NCBI GenBank assembly: GCA_900539255.1
Contig: UQBJ01000046.1
Location: 1 to 10,096 of the forward strand
Direction: 5' to 3'
DNA: 10,096 nt
Source: an uncultured Campylobacter sp.
GTDB lineage: Bacteria; Campylobacterota; Campylobacteria; Campylobacterales; Campylobacteraceae
Part shown: piece after piece, positions 1-6,048 of the stretch
Layout: each line of letters begins with the position of its first letter
Numbering within the stretch: position 1 is the first letter of the stretch
Made by a program: the position numbers and the translations under genes
Notes under the pieces: generated by a model
Seen by the model: only the letters and a program-made list of their open reading frames with translations
Told to the model about the DNA's origin: nothing
Database searches by the model: none

Positions 1-50
1 GCAAAACGCTCAAACTCACGCTTGGTTTGGTTGTGTCTAAAACGCTTTTT
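1..50. repeat. Left copy of a 50-base inverted repeat shared with the right window edge
   Basis: Positions 1-50 match the reverse complement of 10047-10096 at 44 of 50 bases without gaps, and all six differences are transitions. Beyond position 50 the two sequences diverge at once; the outer limit cannot be seen because both copies meet the window edge. Here the repeat lies in the glycosyltransferase frame (residues 326-341). It may be longer outside the window. Confidence 0.8.
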
Positions 51-1025
51 TTGCAAGCTGAAAATCAACCTTGCCAGCCACTTTGCATAGCCTTGTTCTA
101 AACGCCTTTGATACGCACACTCAAAGGGACGCACCTCGTTTCTAACCCTGTGAAATGCAAGCAGTTTTATCATAAAGTGCATAAAAGTCTTATATTTTTC
201 ATCTTGATTTTGCGTGTAATGATGAGTGATAAATTCTTCAAATTTGCCCGTGCAAAAGTCTAAATTTTCAAGCATTTCTTGTATTTTGTTTGGATTTGTC
301 GTTTTTGTCGCCGAGTCGCCATTATAGCAGTAGTAATACAGCCCCTCATCAAGCAAGGCTATGTGTTTGCTCACGCCCAAAAGTGCCATTGATGCAAGTA
401 TATCCTCGGCGATAGTGAATTTTCTTGTTACATTTGCAAAATCAAGTGCTTTAAGGTAAGTTTGCCTTTTGATACATTTGTTCCAAATGCTATAAAACCA
501 CTCAGACACGCCAAAATACATAGTCTCAAATGCGTGCGTGCTTATGATTTGCGTTTTATTTGTTACTTCACGCAGTTTGAATTCTCCGTCTTTTTTATCT
601 TGACTAAATAGATTAAACATTATAAAATCAAGCTCGTATTTTTCGTGTGCGCTTTGGGCTTCGCCACAGGCTAACGAATGCTGATTTTTGTAAGTTTTTA
701 AAAGCTCATAGCATTTAAGGAAAGTATCTTTGTGTAAAAAGTCATCGCTATCCAAAAAGAGCAAATACTCGCCTTTTGCGCTCAATGCTCCATTGTTTCT
801 TGCGGCAAAAGTGCCTAAATTTCGCTCATTTTGCACTATCTTTATGCGCTCATCTTTTTTGGCAAACTCTTTTGCTATCTCTATGCTTTTGTCCTGTCCG
901 CAATCATCAACACAGATGATTTCTATATCCTTAAAGCTTTGATTTATGGCACTTTCAAGCGCGCGTGCGATATACTTTTCGACATTATACATAGGGACAA
1001 TTATAGAAAATTTAGGGCTTTGCAT
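1..1025 (-). CDS. Family 2 glycosyltransferase, probable LOS outer-core transferase (3' end beyond window)
   Basis: At least 341 residues are open from an ATG at 1025, preceded on the minus strand by AAGGAAAA about 7 bases upstream. The N-terminal half is a GT-A fold: FSIIVPMYNVEKYI at residues 6-19, the nucleotide-binding VDD at 39-41, the DxD-type metal motif LDSDD at 91-95, and an AED at 206-208 that may supply the catalytic base. The stretch from residue 10 to 95, including GTFAARNNGAL, closely resembles what I recall of C. jejuni WlaN/CgtB, LOS beta-1,3-galactosyltransferases. The rest differs, so donor and acceptor are unknown. It probably acts at the cytoplasmic face of the inner membrane. 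The gene starts 33 bases after the response regulator stop and may be co-transcribed with it. It is poorer in G+C than its neighbours, as is common for variable LOS genes. The last 16 visible codons lie in the repeat found again at the right edge. Confidence 0.88.
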   Translation of the reverse strand, partial: MQSPKFSIIVPMYNVEKYIARALESAINQSFKDIEIICVDDCGQDKSIEIAKEFAKKDERIKIVQNERNLGTFAARNNGALSAKGEYLLFLDSDDFLHKDTFLKCYELLKTYKNQHSLACGEAQSAHEKYELDFIMFNLFSQDKKDGEFKLREVTNKTQIISTHAFETMYFGVSEWFYSIWNKCIKRQTYLKALDFANVTRKFTIAEDILASMALLGVSKHIALLDEGLYYYCYNGDSATKTTNPNKIQEMLENLDFCTGKFEEFITHHYTQNQDEKYKTFMHFMIKLLAFHRVRNEVRPFECAYQRRLEQGYAKWLARLIFSLQKKRFRHNQTKREFERF

Positions 1026-1058
1026 TTGAATTTTCCTTATTGAATTTGTCTTGCATTT

Positions 1059-1721
1059 TTATATGTTGATTTTATACCCAAGTCCGGGGACATTTTTGAT
1101 AAGCTCATCGCCTACCTTGTCGCGCACGCGCTTGATAAAAGTGCGTATAGCCGTGTCCGTTACGCTCTCGCTCGTCCAAATGTGGCGTTTTATGTCCTCG
1201 TGCAGCACAAGCGCGCCTGATTGCTTGATGAGCAAGGACACGAAGGCAAGCTCTTTTTTCGTAAGGGCGATTTGCACGCCGTCTCGCACCAAAACCTTTT
1301 TTACGCGGTCAAATTCATAGTGAGCGTTGATGCGGATAGTCGCGTTAGTGCCTATTTTGCTCTCTTTGATACGCTCGATGATGCGCAAAAGCTCGTCTAT
1401 ATCGACAGGTTTGATGAGATATTTGTCTATGCCTATGTCGATGGCTCGCAAAAGCCGCTCTTTTTCAGAGTAAGCCGAAAGCACGATGACGGGCGTGTCT
1501 GGGGAGATTTCTTTAATGCCCTTTGCCATATCAAGTCCATCGACAATAGGCATTAAAATGTCCGTGATGACAAGGTTTGGGTTGTATTTTTTGAATTTTT
1601 TAAGCCCCTCATCGCCGTTTTTAGCGGTGATAAGCTTGGCAAAAAAGCCGCTCAACGCCCTTTGCAAGCCATCTCGCAGCTTGTCCTCGTCCTCAACTAT
1701 CATCAAATTCAAGTCTTTCAT
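1059..1721 (-). CDS. OmpR/PhoB-family response regulator
   Basis: This 220-residue two-domain regulator has a receiver domain at about 1-115 with acidic pocket E10-D11, phospho-acceptor D54 in TDILMP, S82 and K104 (YLIKP). A winged-helix Trans_reg_C domain at about 125-220 ends in VPGLGYKI. All receiver key residues are present. I chose the ATG at 1721 because it overlaps the kinase stop as ATGA and has AAGGAAAA just upstream; an ATG at 1736 would add five residues without a better ribosome site. It is the evident partner of the kinase encoded immediately upstream. By position and family it matches what I recall as Cj1491c, whose targets I do not know. The glycosyltransferase 33 bases downstream is a candidate co-transcribed gene, not a demonstrated target. 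Confidence 0.93.
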   Translation of the reverse strand: MKDLNLMIVEDEDKLRDGLQRALSGFFAKLITAKNGDEGLKKFKKYNPNLVITDILMPIVDGLDMAKGIKEISPDTPVIVLSAYSEKERLLRAIDIGIDKYLIKPVDIDELLRIIERIKESKIGTNATIRINAHYEFDRVKKVLVRDGVQIALTKKELAFVSLLIKQSGALVLHEDIKRHIWTSESVTDTAIRTFIKRVRDKVGDELIKNVPGLGYKINI

Positions 1722-2923
1722 TGATTTTCCTTGCATTCTTTAAGATAAATGTTAAAGCAAGCGCCCTTTTTGTCGTTGCTAGCAACGATTTGCCCCTGCA
1801 TACTCTCTACAATCTGTTTGCAAAAATACAAATCCAGCCCAGCTCCCTGCACAGGATACTTTGTCGTCCAAAATGGCTGAAAAACCTTATCCAAAAACAA
1901 AATTCCCCCCGCCTTATCTTTGACGCTAATTTTAACATAGTTTTTGTTGAATTTACTTAAAGTTACAAATATATTTTTGTTTTTTTTCTTGCCGTAGGCT
2001 TCAATGGCGTTCATAAAAAGATGATAAAACACGCGCACAAGCTCATCTTTTGCCCCAAAGACGAGATAATCGCTCTCTTTGCTTTGAATTTCTATGTTCG
2101 CCCCCGCGTTTTCAAAGGCTTCAAAGTTAATGTCAAGCACTTCTTTAAGGGCATTTTTGAGCCAAAAGCAAGACAGGCGTTGTTTGCTTAAAGAGTTTGT
2201 GAAACTATCGATACTTGATGACATTTTTTGGATTAAATCCTTGCATTTGTCGTAGTTTGCTTGTAATGCGTTTGAGTTTTGGGCGTTGTTTTTTAGCTCA
2301 AAAAGCGTGATACCAAGCTCATTTAAGGGCTGACGCCACTGATGAGCTAAATTTACAAGGGTTTGCTGGACGGATATATCCACGCTTTTTTGATGAATTT
2401 GTCGCAGCTCGGCTTCGTTGTTGATGAAATTTGAACGCAACTCTTCCTCCACGCTTTGCCTTTGCTCGTAAAAGCTCTTGTGGTAGTTTATCATCACTTC
2501 TTCAAAGTTTTCATTCATCTGGCGCAGCTCGTTTTTAGCGTTTAAAAGCTCGCCATTTAGCTCAAAAAACTTGCTTATGTCATAAGATAGGCTCGCATAA
2601 GCGCAAATTTCAGCCTTTTCGTTGAGTATGGGTATGATGAGAGTATCTAAATATAGCGTTTTGCCGTCTTTGCTTAGGTTTTGAAAGATGATTTTATAAG
2701 GCTTTGTGTCGCCCATTTTTTTGCGGAGCTTGCGAAAAGCGCATTTTGAAATGTCAGGGTGCTTTAAAATGCCGTGTTTCTTGCCGATGAGTTCTTTTTT
2801 GCTGTATCCGCTCACTCGACAAAAATGGCGATTGACATTTGTGATAACGCCGTTTTCATCGGTTTGCGAGTAAATCATCATCTTTTCAATGCCCTTTATA
2901 TAGGCGTTTAAGTCCATTTTCAT
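1718..2923 (-). CDS. Soluble PAS-domain sensor histidine kinase
   Basis: This 401-residue protein has no membrane segment, so it should sense a cytoplasmic signal. A PAS domain spans about 8-115, with features (HPD at 55-57, KDG, DIS at its end) resembling Aer-type redox PAS domains. A charged coiled coil follows at about 120-185, then the phospho-acceptor H194 in LAHQWRQPLNE. The ATPase domain shows an N box (N305 in LFMNAIEAY), an F box (FQPFWTTK, from 348) and two unusual glycine boxes. The first reads DKAGGI at 336 where DNGGGI is typical. The second reads GAGLDL (360-365), with Asp364 where Gly is usual. The ATG at 2923 was chosen because it overlaps the upstream stop as ATGA; an extension to 2998 would lie inside the membrane-protein gene. 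Its partner is the regulator encoded next. Confidence 0.92.
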   Translation of the reverse strand: MKMDLNAYIKGIEKMMIYSQTDENGVITNVNRHFCRVSGYSKKELIGKKHGILKHPDISKCAFRKLRKKMGDTKPYKIIFQNLSKDGKTLYLDTLIIPILNEKAEICAYASLSYDISKFFELNGELLNAKNELRQMNENFEEVMINYHKSFYEQRQSVEEELRSNFINNEAELRQIHQKSVDISVQQTLVNLAHQWRQPLNELGITLFELKNNAQNSNALQANYDKCKDLIQKMSSSIDSFTNSLSKQRLSCFWLKNALKEVLDINFEAFENAGANIEIQSKESDYLVFGAKDELVRVFYHLFMNAIEAYGKKKNKNIFVTLSKFNKNYVKISVKDKAGGILFLDKVFQPFWTTKYPVQGAGLDLYFCKQIVESMQGQIVASNDKKGACFNIYLKECKENQ

Positions 2924-3657
2924 CGTGTCAGTCCCAGCCCCAAATACGCAAGATAAATTCCATAAAGCATTATAATCAAATACGAAATTTTTGTCCATAA
3001 ATTTTGAAATTTACTCCCCAAACGGCGTTCTAAAAAACGCGCCACTTCGCTAAAAAAAAGCAGGGCAGGTAGGGTGCAAAGCCCAAAAAGTAGCATTATG
3101 AACGCACTTTGGTATAAATTTTTTTGACTCATCGCAAGGGCAAGGAAAAAATACACTAGCCCACAAGGCACAAAGCCGTTGCAAAAGCCCAAAACAACGG
3201 CACTTTTGTAGCCTTTGAATTTCACTTTTTGCCACACTTTTTTAGCAAAGGCGTTGAAAAAAAAGGGATTTTCAAAAAAGGCTAAAAATTTGCTCTTGTA
3301 GTTGAGCGCTAGGGCTAAAAGCACCATAAAAACGCCCAAAGCAAAAAAGAAAACGCCCTTGTTTAAAAAGGCTAAAACATTGCCAAACGCCCCAAAAATC
3401 ACGCCCAAAAGTGTGTAAGCGATGATGCGAAAGCTGTGGTAAGTAAGGATTAGGGCAAAGGGGGCTGAATTTTGAGCTAAATTACGCGTGAAATTTGAGC
3501 GGTTTTTTGCATTTTGCGCTGAATTTAAGGGCGGATTTATGTTTGTGGCTGAATTTAGGCGCAAAAAGGCTAGGTTAAAGCCACCGCACATTGCATAACA
3601 ATGAGAAAAACTCGACAGCACCGCCACACTCATAGTCGCTAAAATGTCAAAATTCAC
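2920..3657 (-). CDS. SafE/TauE-like (COG2836-type) inner-membrane protein
   Basis: This hydrophobic 245-residue protein has about six predicted membrane segments, near 1-19, 67-90, 98-118, 152-175, 182-203 and 224-243. The first ends in SHCYAMCGG with C20 and C24. The fourth carries GFCNGFVPCGLVYF with C165. Paired Cys motifs of this kind mark the DsbD-like/COG2836 group, which is often linked to metal handling or cytochrome oxidase maturation, but the substrate cannot be read from sequence. A polar Asn/Ser/Ala-rich linker at 33-65 looks expanded. The start is GTG at 3657, overlapping the carA stop as GTGA; the 3' end overlaps the kinase start as ATGA. It corresponds in order to what I recall as Cj1493c. 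Being fixed between carA and the kinase may mean it supplies or shares the kinase signal, which is inference only. Confidence 0.85.
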   Translation of the reverse strand: MNFDILATMSVAVLSSFSHCYAMCGGFNLAFLRLNSATNINPPLNSAQNAKNRSNFTRNLAQNSAPFALILTYHSFRIIAYTLLGVIFGAFGNVLAFLNKGVFFFALGVFMVLLALALNYKSKFLAFFENPFFFNAFAKKVWQKVKFKGYKSAVVLGFCNGFVPCGLVYFFLALAMSQKNLYQSAFIMLLFGLCTLPALLFFSEVARFLERRLGSKFQNLWTKISYLIIMLYGIYLAYLGLGLTR

Positions 3658-4772
3658 AGCAGTTTCGCAAACTCAGCGAAGATATATTTACTCTCGTGCG
3701 GTCCGCTCGAACTTTCAGGGTGATGCTGCACGGAGATGATAGGATAGTCCTTATACACAACGCCTTCGACATTGTCGCCAAAAAGGTTGCGGTGCGTGAT
3801 GGTTGCTACTTCGCAAATGCTTTCAGGCACATTGTAGTTGTGGTTTTGCGCGGTGATTTCAACCACCTTGCTTTGCTGGTGCAGCACGGGGTGATTTGCG
3901 CCGTGTTGCCCAAATTTCATCTTGTAGGTTTCATACCCAAAGGCATTACTTAAAAGCTGATGCCCCAAACAAATGCCAAGCATAGGAATTTTAGCCTTTA
4001 TGAGCTTTTGAATCTCAGCGATTTCAGCCTTTAAAATCTTTGGCTCGCCCGGTCCGTTTGAAAGAAAAACGCCTTGAATTTCACCCTTTTCAAAGAGCTT
4101 TATGAGCGTGTCAGCCTTAGTGTCATAAGGAAAAACTTCTACCTGCAAGCCAGCTTCAACCAGCTCGTTAAGGATATTTTTTTTCACGCCGTAATCCATA
4201 ACCGCCACTTTTTTAGCTAAATTTTTAGGGCTTTTATAGCCTAAACTCGCCTTGTCCCAAGCACCTTGTGCGTGTTTGTAGGGCTTTTTCGCACTTACCT
4301 TGGCGACTAAATTTATCTCATCGATTTTAGGGCGTTTGGCAAGTTCGGCTTGAAGCTCGTCTTTATCGCAAATTTGCGTTGAAACTATGGCGCGAATGTT
4401 GCCACAATCACGCACCAGCTTTACCAAAGCCCGAGTATCTACGCCGCAAATGGCGATTTTACCTTTGCTTTTAAGATACTCATCAAGGCTTTTTTCTGCC
4501 CTAAAATTTGAAAAACTTTTCTCAAAATGATGCACGAAAATCCCGCTAGCAAAGACTTCTTCGCACTCATCATCAGCCTTGTTTGTCCCTACAATGCCTA
4601 TTTCTGGCATAGAAAAAACGATAAACTGCCCCGCATAACTTGGGTCTGAGATGATTTCTTGGTAGCCTGTTAAAGAAGTGTTAAAAACTAGCTCCCCGTC
4701 ATAAGTGCCGCTTGCCCCGTAAGCCTTTGCGCTGAAAAAAACGCCATTTTCCAAATACACAAAGGCTTTCAC
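3654..4772 (-). CDS. carA: Carbamoyl-phosphate synthase, glutamine-hydrolysing small subunit
   Basis: The 372-residue length is normal for CarA. It hydrolyses glutamine and passes ammonia to CarB, giving carbamoyl phosphate for arginine and pyrimidine synthesis in the cytoplasm. The N-terminal CPSase small-chain domain contains NTSLTGYQEI (31-40) and DPSYAGQ. The class I glutamine amidotransferase domain, from about 188, holds SNGPGEP (238-244), the nucleophile C268 in GICLGHQLL, and H351 with E353 in HHPE; the triad is complete. The start is GTG at 4772, overlapping the DUF507 stop as GTGA. carB is not in the window, as in C. jejuni where I recall the two subunits being unlinked. No attenuator or arginine operator was recognised next to the gene, so control probably comes from the promoter before the DUF507 gene. 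Confidence 0.97.
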   Translation of the reverse strand: MKAFVYLENGVFFSAKAYGASGTYDGELVFNTSLTGYQEIISDPSYAGQFIVFSMPEIGIVGTNKADDECEEVFASGIFVHHFEKSFSNFRAEKSLDEYLKSKGKIAICGVDTRALVKLVRDCGNIRAIVSTQICDKDELQAELAKRPKIDEINLVAKVSAKKPYKHAQGAWDKASLGYKSPKNLAKKVAVMDYGVKKNILNELVEAGLQVEVFPYDTKADTLIKLFEKGEIQGVFLSNGPGEPKILKAEIAEIQKLIKAKIPMLGICLGHQLLSNAFGYETYKMKFGQHGANHPVLHQQSKVVEITAQNHNYNVPESICEVATITHRNLFGDNVEGVVYKDYPIISVQHHPESSSGPHESKYIFAEFAKLL

Positions 4773-5332
4773 AGCATACCTTTTTTTCTTAGCTCTTCTT
4801 GGTAAAGCTTATCAAAAATCAGCTCGTATTCTTCTGAGCCGACTACAAGTTTTTTGCTGCGGTTTTCTTGCATTTTGTCTATCTTTTCAAAGACTATGTC
4901 CTCGATTTTTTCATAGCTTTTAAGATAATCATCAATCGCCGCAAAGATAAGGTTTTTCACGCGGTTTTCGCTCACGCCAAAGTTGATTAAATCATTTTCG
5001 ACAAACTCTTGTAAGATAAGGTGCGCAAGCTGGTTGTGCCTGTCCTCGCTGTTAAAAATCACTTCAAATTCAGGCGCTAACTTTTTTTTGACAAGCCAAA
5101 ACATACTCTTTCTGTCGGCTTGATAAAAGTGCATTTCCTCTTCTTGCTCTTCTAAAATTTCTTTGACTTTTTCATCAAGTTTTCTTTCTTTTGAGACATC
5201 ATTTTCAAGCACTTGCGTGGCTGTTTGGTTGAGCTTTTCAAGGGTATCTTTGACATCAACAAAGCTTGAATTTGCTATGTCTAGGACGATTTTGTTGCTG
5301 ATATATGGGATATGCTGGGCTTTGATACGCAT
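4769..5332 (-). CDS. DUF507 family protein
   Basis: This 187-residue soluble, strongly charged protein is predicted to be mostly helical. A Glu/Lys-rich, coiled-coil-like stretch at about 28-67 contains EEQEEEMHF. It matches the Campylobacter DUF507 proteins I recall beside carA (Cj1495c); their biochemical function is unknown to me. I chose the ATG at 5332 because AAAGG stands about 7 bases before it and MRIKAQHIPYIS is a plausible family N-terminus. The frame stays open upstream to a TTG at 5419, but that would add 29 Lys/Phe-rich residues through the leader palindrome. It is the first gene of the five-gene overlapping chain, and its TGA overlaps the carA GTG by 4 bases. Whether it serves carbamoyl phosphate synthesis is unknown. 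Confidence 0.85.
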   Translation of the reverse strand: MRIKAQHIPYISNKIVLDIANSSFVDVKDTLEKLNQTATQVLENDVSKERKLDEKVKEILEEQEEEMHFYQADRKSMFWLVKKKLAPEFEVIFNSEDRHNQLAHLILQEFVENDLINFGVSENRVKNLIFAAIDDYLKSYEKIEDIVFEKIDKMQENRSKKLVVGSEEYELIFDKLYQEELRKKGML

Positions 5333-5351
5333 TTTACACCTTTCTTTTTTT

Positions 5352-5381
5352 TGAGCGAATTTAAACTTAAATTTAGGCTCA
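5352..5381 (-). promoter_or_regulatory. Near-palindrome in the leader of the DUF507-carA operon
   Basis: The arms TGAGC (5352-5356) and GCTCA (5377-5381) pair perfectly. The AT-rich interior continues the symmetry imperfectly, with AAATTTAA facing TTTAAATT. In the minus-strand transcript this could fold into a long hairpin ending only a few bases before the AAAGG ribosome site at about 5340-5344. It could be an operator or a translational control hairpin, or merely a product of AT-rich sequence. Confidence 0.4.
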
Positions 5382-5445
5382 ATTTTGCAAATTTTTATCA
5401 TTTTAATGCGATTTAGCAAGGAAATTTTGCCAAACCAACAAAAAA

Positions 5446-5451
5446 ATAATA
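5446..5451 (-). promoter_or_regulatory. Possible -10 box for the DUF507-carA-kinase operon
   Basis: TATTAT on the minus strand, five of six matches to TATAAT, follows a T- and A-rich upstream region like those of Campylobacter vegetative promoters, which usually lack a clear -35. It would give a leader of about 105 bases containing the palindrome. Several other weak -10-like words occur nearby, so the exact box is uncertain. Confidence 0.3.
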
Positions 5452-5580
5452 GCTTAAAATGTATAAGAAAAGGTTAAAAATTTAAAAAAATTTAAATTTT
5501 TTTGCATTTTTTATTATCAAAGACAAAAAACGCCTAAAATGGCTTGTGTTTTGGTTAAATTTACGCCCAAGTGATGAGAG

Positions 5581-5610
5581 AAAAACGAGCCAGCAAACGA
5601 GCCAGCTCGT
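5581..5610 (-). terminator. Probable terminator downstream of the cytochrome gene, with a tandem 10-mer
   Basis: On the minus strand ACGAGC (5610-5605) can pair with GCTCGT (5590-5585), which is followed directly by a short run of T. The same arm can also pair with a nearer GCTCGT (5602-5597) across a 2-base loop. The duplicate arises because ACGAGCCAGC is repeated at 5585-5594 and 5597-5606, two bases apart. It lies about 42-70 bases past the cytochrome stop. Confidence 0.5.
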
Positions 5611-5615
5611 CAAAT

Positions 5616-5642
5616 GGGCTTTGCAAAAGCTAGCAAAAGCCC
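5616..5642. other. Hairpin-forming inverted repeat after the cytochrome gene
   Basis: GGGCTTTGC at 5616-5624 faces GCAAAAGCCC at 5633-5642, with one bulged base and a loop of about 8 bases. It has no T run on the minus strand, so it may instead protect the 3' end of the mRNA or form a two-hairpin terminator with the element at 5581-5610. Confidence 0.45.
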
Positions 5643-5651
5643 GAAAAAAGA

Positions 5652-5954
5652 CTATTTCAAGGTATCGATATAGTCCTCGATAGCGACAAAGTCAGCTTCT
5701 GTCAAGCCTTTAAGGTTGAGCTTCATTATAGCGCCTTGTCCATAAGCGTTTCTCGTGCCAGCTGCATACTCTTTCATATATTTGAGTCTTTCAGCCTTTG
5801 AGATGGTTTTAAGAGCAGGAACCTTATTGAGATAAACCTTCTCAGCCTTTGCGCCGTGGCAAACCGCGCATTTTTTGTAAAGCGTAGCCGCATCAGCAGC
5901 ATAAGCAGACACGCCCACACAGGCAAGTGCCGCAATCATAAGAAGTTTTTTCAT
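5652..5954 (-). CDS. cccA: Periplasmic class I c-type cytochrome (c553/c6-like, CccA)
   Basis: The 100-residue precursor has a signal peptide (MKKLLMIAALACVGVSAYA) probably cut after residue 19. One haem-binding CAVCH follows at 29-33, with C29 and C32 as haem thioether ligands and H33 as axial ligand. The likely second axial ligand is M77 in GAIMKLNL. The mature protein of about 80 residues is very close to what I recall of C. jejuni Cj1153, called CccA. That protein carries electrons from the bc1 complex to cbb3 oxidase and has been linked to keeping apocytochrome thiols reduced before haem attachment. I chose the ATG at 5954 because AGGAG precedes it and the signal peptide begins there; starting at 5996 would add 14 residues ahead of it. 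The gene appears monocistronic, divergent from gmhB, with hairpins just past its stop. Confidence 0.93.
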   Translation of the reverse strand: MKKLLMIAALACVGVSAYAADAATLYKKCAVCHGAKAEKVYLNKVPALKTISKAERLKYMKEYAAGTRNAYGQGAIMKLNLKGLTEADFVAIEDYIDTLK

Positions 5955-5985
5955 AACTTCTCCTTTCTTGTGAAATTTCGCCTTA

Positions 5986-5991
5986 ATTATA
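5986..5991 (-). promoter_or_regulatory. -10 box for cccA
   Basis: A perfect TATAAT on the minus strand follows an A/T-rich tract and a TTG. It would start transcription near 5979, giving a leader of about 25 bases that contains the strong AGGAG ribosome site. This fits a highly expressed electron-transfer protein. Confidence 0.65.
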
Positions 5992-6035
5992 TACAATTTT
6001 TTTTAACCATTCATTAAGAATTCAAAATTTTGTAT

Positions 6036-6041
6036 TATAAT
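6036..6041 (+). promoter_or_regulatory. -10 box for the heptose operon
   Basis: A perfect TATAAT ends 7 bases before the chosen gmhB ATG at 6049, so transcription would begin at or within a base or two of that ATG. The surrounding TATTATAATG is nearly symmetrical, so it could also be read as a weak -10 on the minus strand. No Shine-Dalgarno sequence precedes gmhB, which agrees with a leaderless message. Confidence 0.55.
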
Positions 6042-6048
6042 GCTTGCT

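Larger units (their letters stand above)
5333..5651. other. Gene-free stretch between the DUF507 start and the cytochrome stop
   Basis: These 319 bases hold no convincing gene on either strand. From left to right they contain the DUF507 ribosome site, a 30-base near-palindrome, an AT-rich segment at about 5440-5520 with runs of A and T suited to a promoter, and two hairpin-forming elements at 5581-5642. The segment between 5521 and 5580 shows nothing I can name. Confidence 0.7.

Noticed and set aside
1..101. Plus-strand frame ending in a stop at 99-101 as the 3' end of a gene matching the right-edge frame
   Set aside because: Similarity to the right-edge frame stops at position 50, and the glycosyltransferase covers this DNA with an intact frame. 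It is treated under the repeat findings rather than as a gene.
1221..1556. A 111-residue plus-strand frame inside the response regulator
   Set aside because: It is antisense to a well-supported regulator with all key residues and has no ribosome site.
1980..1987. T8 tract (A8 in the kinase coding strand) as a phase-variable repeat
   Set aside because: A/T runs of this length are frequent here and encode ordinary Lys/Asn residues; nothing indicates variation.
5333..5419. N-terminal extension of the DUF507 protein to a TTG at 5419
   Set aside because: The added residues are Lys/Phe-rich and pass through the leader palindrome, and the ATG at 5332 has the better ribosome site and a family-like N-terminus.
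5441..5520. AT-rich stretch as a replication origin or small RNA gene
   Set aside because: There is no DnaA-box cluster or conserved RNA fold that I can see, and promoter sequence explains the composition.
5574..5633. A 19-codon plus-strand ORF encoding RASKRAS across the tandem 10-mer
   Set aside because: No ribosome site or promoter is visible, and it is explained by the terminator repeats.
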